A stretch of 64,000 nt of DNA. Source: Pyrinomonadaceae bacterium. Lineage in GTDB: Bacteria; Acidobacteriota; Blastocatellia; Pyrinomonadales; Pyrinomonadaceae. The notes below the pieces were generated by a model, which made no database searches, was not told the DNA's origin, and saw nothing but the letters and a program-made list of their open reading frames with translations. Positions 60,100 to 64,000 of the stretch are shown here, piece by piece. Within the stretch, counting starts at the first letter, position 1. Every line of letters begins with the position of its first letter. The translations under genes and the position numbers were made by a program. Location: positions 1-64,000 of the forward strand of contig JACVRN010000008.1 of assembly GCA_014534425.1 (NCBI GenBank), read 5' to 3'.

Positions 60100-61376
60100 G
60101 CGTTGCGCCCTTTTAGAGCAGACATTATAGCAGACCCTTCATGGAACAATCGTGACACGGGCTTCGGCGTCGTTGTAGGCTCTGGCACAGGCGTCGGCGT
60201 TGGTTTAGTCAGGGGCATGCTCGAACGCTTGCGCCACAGCACGGCGACTGTCGTGCCGTCGGGTCTCTGCGCCATGCCGACTATGTTTCCGAGAGCGTCT
60301 ATGTCGTAGGCTATGGAACTGCCCCGGCTGAACTCCGCAGGAAGCAGCGAGTGTAAATCCAGAACACTTTCAGCCGTGCCCGACCAGCGCAGTGCGTGTG
60401 ACTGGCTGCCGGTCGCGGGAGTGCTGCCGGAGCCTACCTGATTCACTCCGTTCGTCGCCCACGCAACGGTCGTAACGTAACCGGCTGGATGAAGGCTGAC
60501 GGCGCTCTGGGCGGTGCCGTGCCACAGCATTGCACGACTGTAGCCGTCGCCGCTCGTGTTGAATGCATAGCCGACTTGCTCGTCACCGCTAACGCCTTCT
60601 GCAAAGGAATGAGTGAAGCCCGCAGGATGCAGCACGACTACGCTCGAAGCTGTGCCTGACCAGAGCAGGGCGCGGTAGGGCGCATTATTAGAAGAGGTGC
60701 GGAAGTAACCGTTTCCTACCTGTCGATTGCCGTCCGTGTCCTGTGCGTAACTGCGCTCGCAGCCTATGCCGGAAGGGTGTAAGTCAACGACGCTCTGCGC
60801 CGAGCCTCGCCAGAGCGCTGCGTGCTCTACGATGATTCGCTCATAAGAGGTATAGAAGTAGTAGTTAATGTTGCCGACTTGCTGACCGCCCGCCGCAGCC
60901 CTGGCGATGGAGTCAGTCCAATTGCCGGAAGGGTGCAGGTCAACGTAGCTGTTGGCGCTACTCTGCCACAACAGGGCGTGTCGGCTGAAAGCGGTCGGCG
61001 CGCCCTGCCCGTATCCGACCTGTCGCTGCCCGTCAGTGTCCAGCGCCGCAGAGTAACGGAAGTCAGGCGGATTCAAGTCGACGGCAGCCGCGCCGTCCTG
61101 CGACCAGAGAACAGCATGAGTTTCATCCGGTCTAGGCGCGCCGCTAATGCGTCCCGTGCCTGCGGCTTGCCCTGCTCCGACGCCCTGACACGAAGAGTTG
61201 GTTAATAATGCAGGCGCGGGCAGTAAGACCACTTCATACTCTGTAGCCTGCGCGCTCAGGTCAGAGGGCCGGATTTGAGAATGATAACGCGCGCCGGATA
61301 AAAGCAGGACGGAGCAGATGAGCAAAAACGAAACTCTCTTTTTACAGAGAGCAGATGGCGGATTCATGCTTCGCAT
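60096..61376 (-). CDS. Secreted HAF-repeat-like protein
   Basis: The 426-residue protein has a signal sequence (VSFLLICSVLLLSGARYHSQ) and six or seven repeats of about 45 residues. Each contains an AxLWxGxAxSxVxLHPxG pattern (HALLWQSSANSYVDLHPSGN, RALLWSGTASSVVVLHPAGF) and a GxxQVG turn. This resembles HAF or beta-propeller-like exported proteins. The end is a Pro/Thr stalk (PTPTPVPEPTTTPKP) and a short tail. Function unknown; it may be a surface adhesin. It is the first gene of a pair with the thioredoxin-like protein. Confidence 0.75.
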   Translation of the reverse strand: MRSMNPPSALCKKRVSFLLICSVLLLSGARYHSQIRPSDLSAQATEYEVVLLPAPALLTNSSCQGVGAGQAAGTGRISGAPRPDETHAVLWSQDGAAAVDLNPPDFRYSAALDTDGQRQVGYGQGAPTAFSRHALLWQSSANSYVDLHPSGNWTDSIARAAAGGQQVGNINYYFYTSYERIIVEHAALWRGSAQSVVDLHPSGIGCERSYAQDTDGNRQVGNGYFRTSSNNAPYRALLWSGTASSVVVLHPAGFTHSFAEGVSGDEQVGYAFNTSGDGYSRAMLWHGTAQSAVSLHPAGYVTTVAWATNGVNQVGSGSTPATGSQSHALRWSGTAESVLDLHSLLPAEFSRGSSIAYDIDALGNIVGMAQRPDGTTVAVLWRKRSSMPLTKPTPTPVPEPTTTPKPVSRLFHEGSAIMSALKGRNA

Positions 61377-61465
61377 CTTTCATTAAAGCAGTGCTTAGCC
61401 GGATTGTAGGGCGCACCCCTTTGGGTAGTAGGTCAATTTGGGATTGAGGTTGGTGGAAGGTGCGA

Positions 61466-61551
61466 TTCACCACAGAGGCACAGAGTAATCACAGAGGATT
61501 GAATCTCAACTCTCTGTGCTATCTCTGAGAACTCTGTACCTCTGTGGTGAA
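61466..61551. repeat. Hairpin-type dispersed repeat
   Basis: TTCACCACAGAGGCACAGAG (61466-61485) faces CTCTGTACCTCTGTGGTGAA (61532-61551), complementary except one position, with smaller internal CACAGAG/CTCTGTG pairs. Palindromes of this CACAGAG type occur in multiple copies in various environmental bacteria; I know this by recall only. It sits between the HAF-repeat and haloperoxidase genes. Confidence 0.6.
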
Positions 61552-61616
61552 AACCAATTCTCATTACTCTCAACTTCAAATTGAACCACTATCCCTCTTT
61601 TAGACTCGGACTATCT

Positions 61617-63884
61617 TTACGTGCGCTTGGCACCGATGCCTGTGCGTCTCCTGCCTCTGAAGTCCGTGAACGAGAACCCCGCGAAGGGTTCGTTGTAGTT
61701 ATAACCGTAGTCTTGCAGTAATTGAACCGCGAAGTCTTCTCCGAGCAGCATTGAAGCTGTGTAGTCGCTGCGCCAATGCACCCCCGCCCAATCGCGCCCC
61801 AGAGCTATGTTCGAGGCGAGCTTATCCAACTCTCCTCCGACGGTCAGTTGGTTATAGCCAGGCCCCGTGTAGCTCACTAGATTACCGTTGGCATCCGTCT
61901 GGTACACGGGAGTCGGAATAACTGCCTGGTCGTTGAAGAAGGCTTTGAGGATGGTCGCAGCCGCGCCCGCGAGCGTCGCGTGTCCGGCGGTGAACGAAGG
62001 ATGTATGGGCGAGCCTTCCGGGTAAGCCTGCGGCAGGAAGTAGTTGCCTCCCGTCTGCGTCGCTATACGCGGCAGGGCCGTAGAGTTATTAATCGCGCTG
62101 TTGATGGGATATGGCTTGATTCCCTTGAGCGTGAAATGAACCCTTCCGGCATACTCCTCCGGGCGCAGGCGGCGATGCACGAACCACTTCTGATACCAGG
62201 TGCCTTTGTGCGCGACGTACGCCACCTTGTTCAAGAGCGCAACGATGTGCGTCGGCCCGAAAGTGACAAAGCCCTCCTGCGTACAGTTGTTATTGTACGG
62301 ATTGTTCGGATCGAAAGGTATGCCGAGTCCTCCGCCGTCCAGCCGCATGGCATCCGGCACCATCAATATCAACCACAGCGCATTCCAGTAGGCTTGAGTG
62401 ATGGCATCAACCTGCACGTAACTTGTTATGTCGCGCGCGTTCGTGATTCGGCGACGCAGTTGAAGAAGCGCAGGCGGCGCAGGCATGCAGCCTCTCTGAA
62501 CAAAGAACCAGTCGTTCTGGTTCGTCATGTAGTTCTGCGCCGCAAGCGGCTGAATCATGTTGAAGATGGTCTGCCTGCCGTATGGAATGTCGCGTATGAG
62601 AAACTGCGATAGGTAAGGCCCTGTCAAGTCGCCGCGCGTAAAGCCTCGAAAGATTGTGCGCGGCGTAATGTTGTTGTAGGGGCCTGGGATTTGTCCGAGC
62701 GGCGTCATGGGATCTGTCGGAAATCCGCGCGGTTGCAGTCGCGGAGTTCTTCCCGGAGGAACGACTTCATACTGCGGCAAGCCTGCATACCATTTGTATC
62801 TGGTATTCAAATCCGCGACCGCCGCCGCGATGGTTGAGTCTGTGTCGTAGGAGATGAACGGAACGTCTCGCGCCAAGTCCATCCAGTACAACTCGACAGC
62901 CTCCGCAGCCTCGTCCGCGCTGGCAAAAGTCGGGGCCGGATTTGTTGCCAGTTGGTGCGAGTCTATGCCTTCCAAGTCATAAGCCAACCCGCCCTGTGGA
63001 TTGACCAGACGACGCTGCATGCCTACGGCGCTCAGCGTGCCCAGGCTGCTCAGGCGTGCCGTCTCTTCCTGCGGTACGTTGATTGACTTAGCGTTAGCTG
63101 CGGCCTGTTGATCCGCGCTCTCCTGGCTGGCCGTCTGAACAGGGCCGTCGTAGAGAGCGGCCTGGTCAGAAGCAGAGAGTTCGTTATACGTCGAGCTATC
63201 GGCTTCTGTCTGAGCATTAGGAACCGCCGACTCGTCCTGATAGTACACGTCGCTGTAACTGTACGTGTCCGTCGTCGATTCCGACATCGTCGTATCATAC
63301 TTACTGGCGCTGTTGCAGGGCACGCATCCCAGAGGAATCGCATTGAAGTCCGAAGGATTTCCAGTTCTCACAGCCCTGAGCAGGGCGCAATAAGCTGCCG
63401 GGTCAACTTCGCCAAGGTTGTTAATCTTAGCCAGCCCCTTGGTAAAGCTGCCTATGAAATACTGGTTTCTGTAGAGCGTTTCGTCGCCGTTGCAAGGGTG
63501 CGGCGGAATGCCCTGGATGCGTTCGTAAATGGCCGCCTCGACGCGTCTGGACAATGAAGTGTTGGCGCGTTGCGTGGGCGTCTGAAGCTCTATATCGCAG
63601 CCGGTGGTGCAACTGGTGGTGTATGTAGTTTCGCCCGTATCATCAGCAGGCATGACGGCTGTCTGCGACTTAATGAGTTTCGGAACGCCCAGAACGCTTG
63701 CGGCCACGGCGGCGGCAGTCACCTTGCCGAGGAAGGAGCGACGACTGCGAGAAATTGCCGGTTGCTCTTTCTCGTTCTCGTCAATCGTCGCGTGATTGCG
63801 CCTCAGTTCATCTTCGCGGTAAGTGGGGCACTGTTGCTTTTTACGGTTTGATGCGCCATGCGCGTTTTTCGATTTTTTCTTCAT
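61617..63884 (-). CDS. TAT-exported vanadium-dependent haloperoxidase
   Basis: The 755-residue protein has a twin-arginine signal (SRRSFLGKVTAAAVAASVLG, about 46-70). The vanadate site is clear in the C-terminal 200 residues: KWFVHRRLRPEEY (Lys near 566), HPSFTAGHATLAGA (catalytic His near 635) and LGRDWAGVHWRSD (vanadate-linking His near 703), as in bromoperoxidases. It oxidises halides with peroxide to hypohalous acid. A Ser/Thr/Tyr/Asp-rich insert (about 205-260) and a run of Cys-containing segments in the N-terminal half are unusual. Export through TAT means folding and metal loading before secretion. It seems to be monocistronic. Confidence 0.92.
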   Translation of the reverse strand: MKKKSKNAHGASNRKKQQCPTYREDELRRNHATIDENEKEQPAISRSRRSFLGKVTAAAVAASVLGVPKLIKSQTAVMPADDTGETTYTTSCTTGCDIELQTPTQRANTSLSRRVEAAIYERIQGIPPHPCNGDETLYRNQYFIGSFTKGLAKINNLGEVDPAAYCALLRAVRTGNPSDFNAIPLGCVPCNSASKYDTTMSESTTDTYSYSDVYYQDESAVPNAQTEADSSTYNELSASDQAALYDGPVQTASQESADQQAAANAKSINVPQEETARLSSLGTLSAVGMQRRLVNPQGGLAYDLEGIDSHQLATNPAPTFASADEAAEAVELYWMDLARDVPFISYDTDSTIAAAVADLNTRYKWYAGLPQYEVVPPGRTPRLQPRGFPTDPMTPLGQIPGPYNNITPRTIFRGFTRGDLTGPYLSQFLIRDIPYGRQTIFNMIQPLAAQNYMTNQNDWFFVQRGCMPAPPALLQLRRRITNARDITSYVQVDAITQAYWNALWLILMVPDAMRLDGGGLGIPFDPNNPYNNNCTQEGFVTFGPTHIVALLNKVAYVAHKGTWYQKWFVHRRLRPEEYAGRVHFTLKGIKPYPINSAINNSTALPRIATQTGGNYFLPQAYPEGSPIHPSFTAGHATLAGAAATILKAFFNDQAVIPTPVYQTDANGNLVSYTGPGYNQLTVGGELDKLASNIALGRDWAGVHWRSDYTASMLLGEDFAVQLLQDYGYNYNEPFAGFSFTDFRGRRRTGIGAKRT

Positions 63885-64000
63885 TGTCAGTCATCTCCCT
63901 TAAGGAAAAGCGTTGGTGATGACCGCACTCGCGCACTATAATGCCCCATTGTGAAGAGGCATCGTCTGCCCGCGCGCTAGTGCGGCAGTTGGTGTCATCG

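Noticed and set aside
61980-63557. Plus-strand ORFs of 210 and 149 residues
   Set aside because: They are antisense to the haloperoxidase, which has intact active-site motifs.

Overview
The window looks like a chromosome segment of an Acidobacteriota bacterium, probably class Blastocatellia. This rests on family composition, not on a marker-gene search. The signs are a VWFA-related domain protein of the acidobacterial type, two large TonB-dependent receptors with an N-terminal carboxypeptidase-regulatory-like domain, ECF sigma factors coupled to TPR/CHAT proteins, and DUF4214, Calx-beta and HAF-type secreted proteins.

Layout. (1) Bases 1 to about 15714 are an integrative element in a tRNA-Val(UAC) gene. 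A direct repeat of at least 30 bp lies at both ends: 1-30, cut by the window edge, and 15685-15714 inside the intact tRNA. A tyrosine recombinase gene is at the left end. Paired 12-bp repeats (GAAAAGGTAGAT twice) lie just inside both ends as likely arm-type sites. The element is visibly more A+T-rich than its flank. It carries a primase-like replication protein, an XRE regulator, a TPR/Fis-HTH regulator divergent from a short secreted peptide, a type III restriction-modification operon with an extra PD-(D/E)XK-like gene, an excisionase-like HTH protein and a SWIM zinc-finger miniprotein. (2) 15.7-24.3 kb is ordinary chromosome: VWFA protein, low-affinity iron permease-like protein, alpha/beta hydrolase, DUF983, an RRM protein behind a long leader, infA with a UUG start, an SRPBCC protein and a zinc alcohol dehydrogenase. 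(3) 24.3-34.0 kb, mostly minus strand, holds an amino acid permease, a beta-helix protein, a sugar-dehydrogenase fusion, a TonB receptor and an outer-membrane barrel protein.

(4) 34.1-47.5 kb is the most unusual chromosomal region. It has a sigma/anti-sigma/membrane fusion, three secreted proteins of unknown function, an ECF sigma operon with a membrane TPR protein and a CHAT protease (split at a run of nine T), and a membrane-anchored trypsin-like protease with an unknown partner. Four of these transcription units share an upstream motif (GCGTTACGTTT plus a second block), which suggests one regulon. (5) 47.5-64 kb holds DUF418 and DUF4386 membrane proteins, a lipase, two VioB/RebD-type ferritin-like proteins around a TonB receptor, a thioredoxin-like protein, a HAF-repeat protein and a TAT-exported vanadium haloperoxidase.

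The best candidates for undescribed biology are the TPR regulator/secreted peptide pair on the element, the sigma/CHAT/trypsin regulon with its T9 frameshift, and the duplicated promoter-leader-signal-peptide module in front of unrelated secreted cargos. All functional assignments come from reading motifs; no database search was run.
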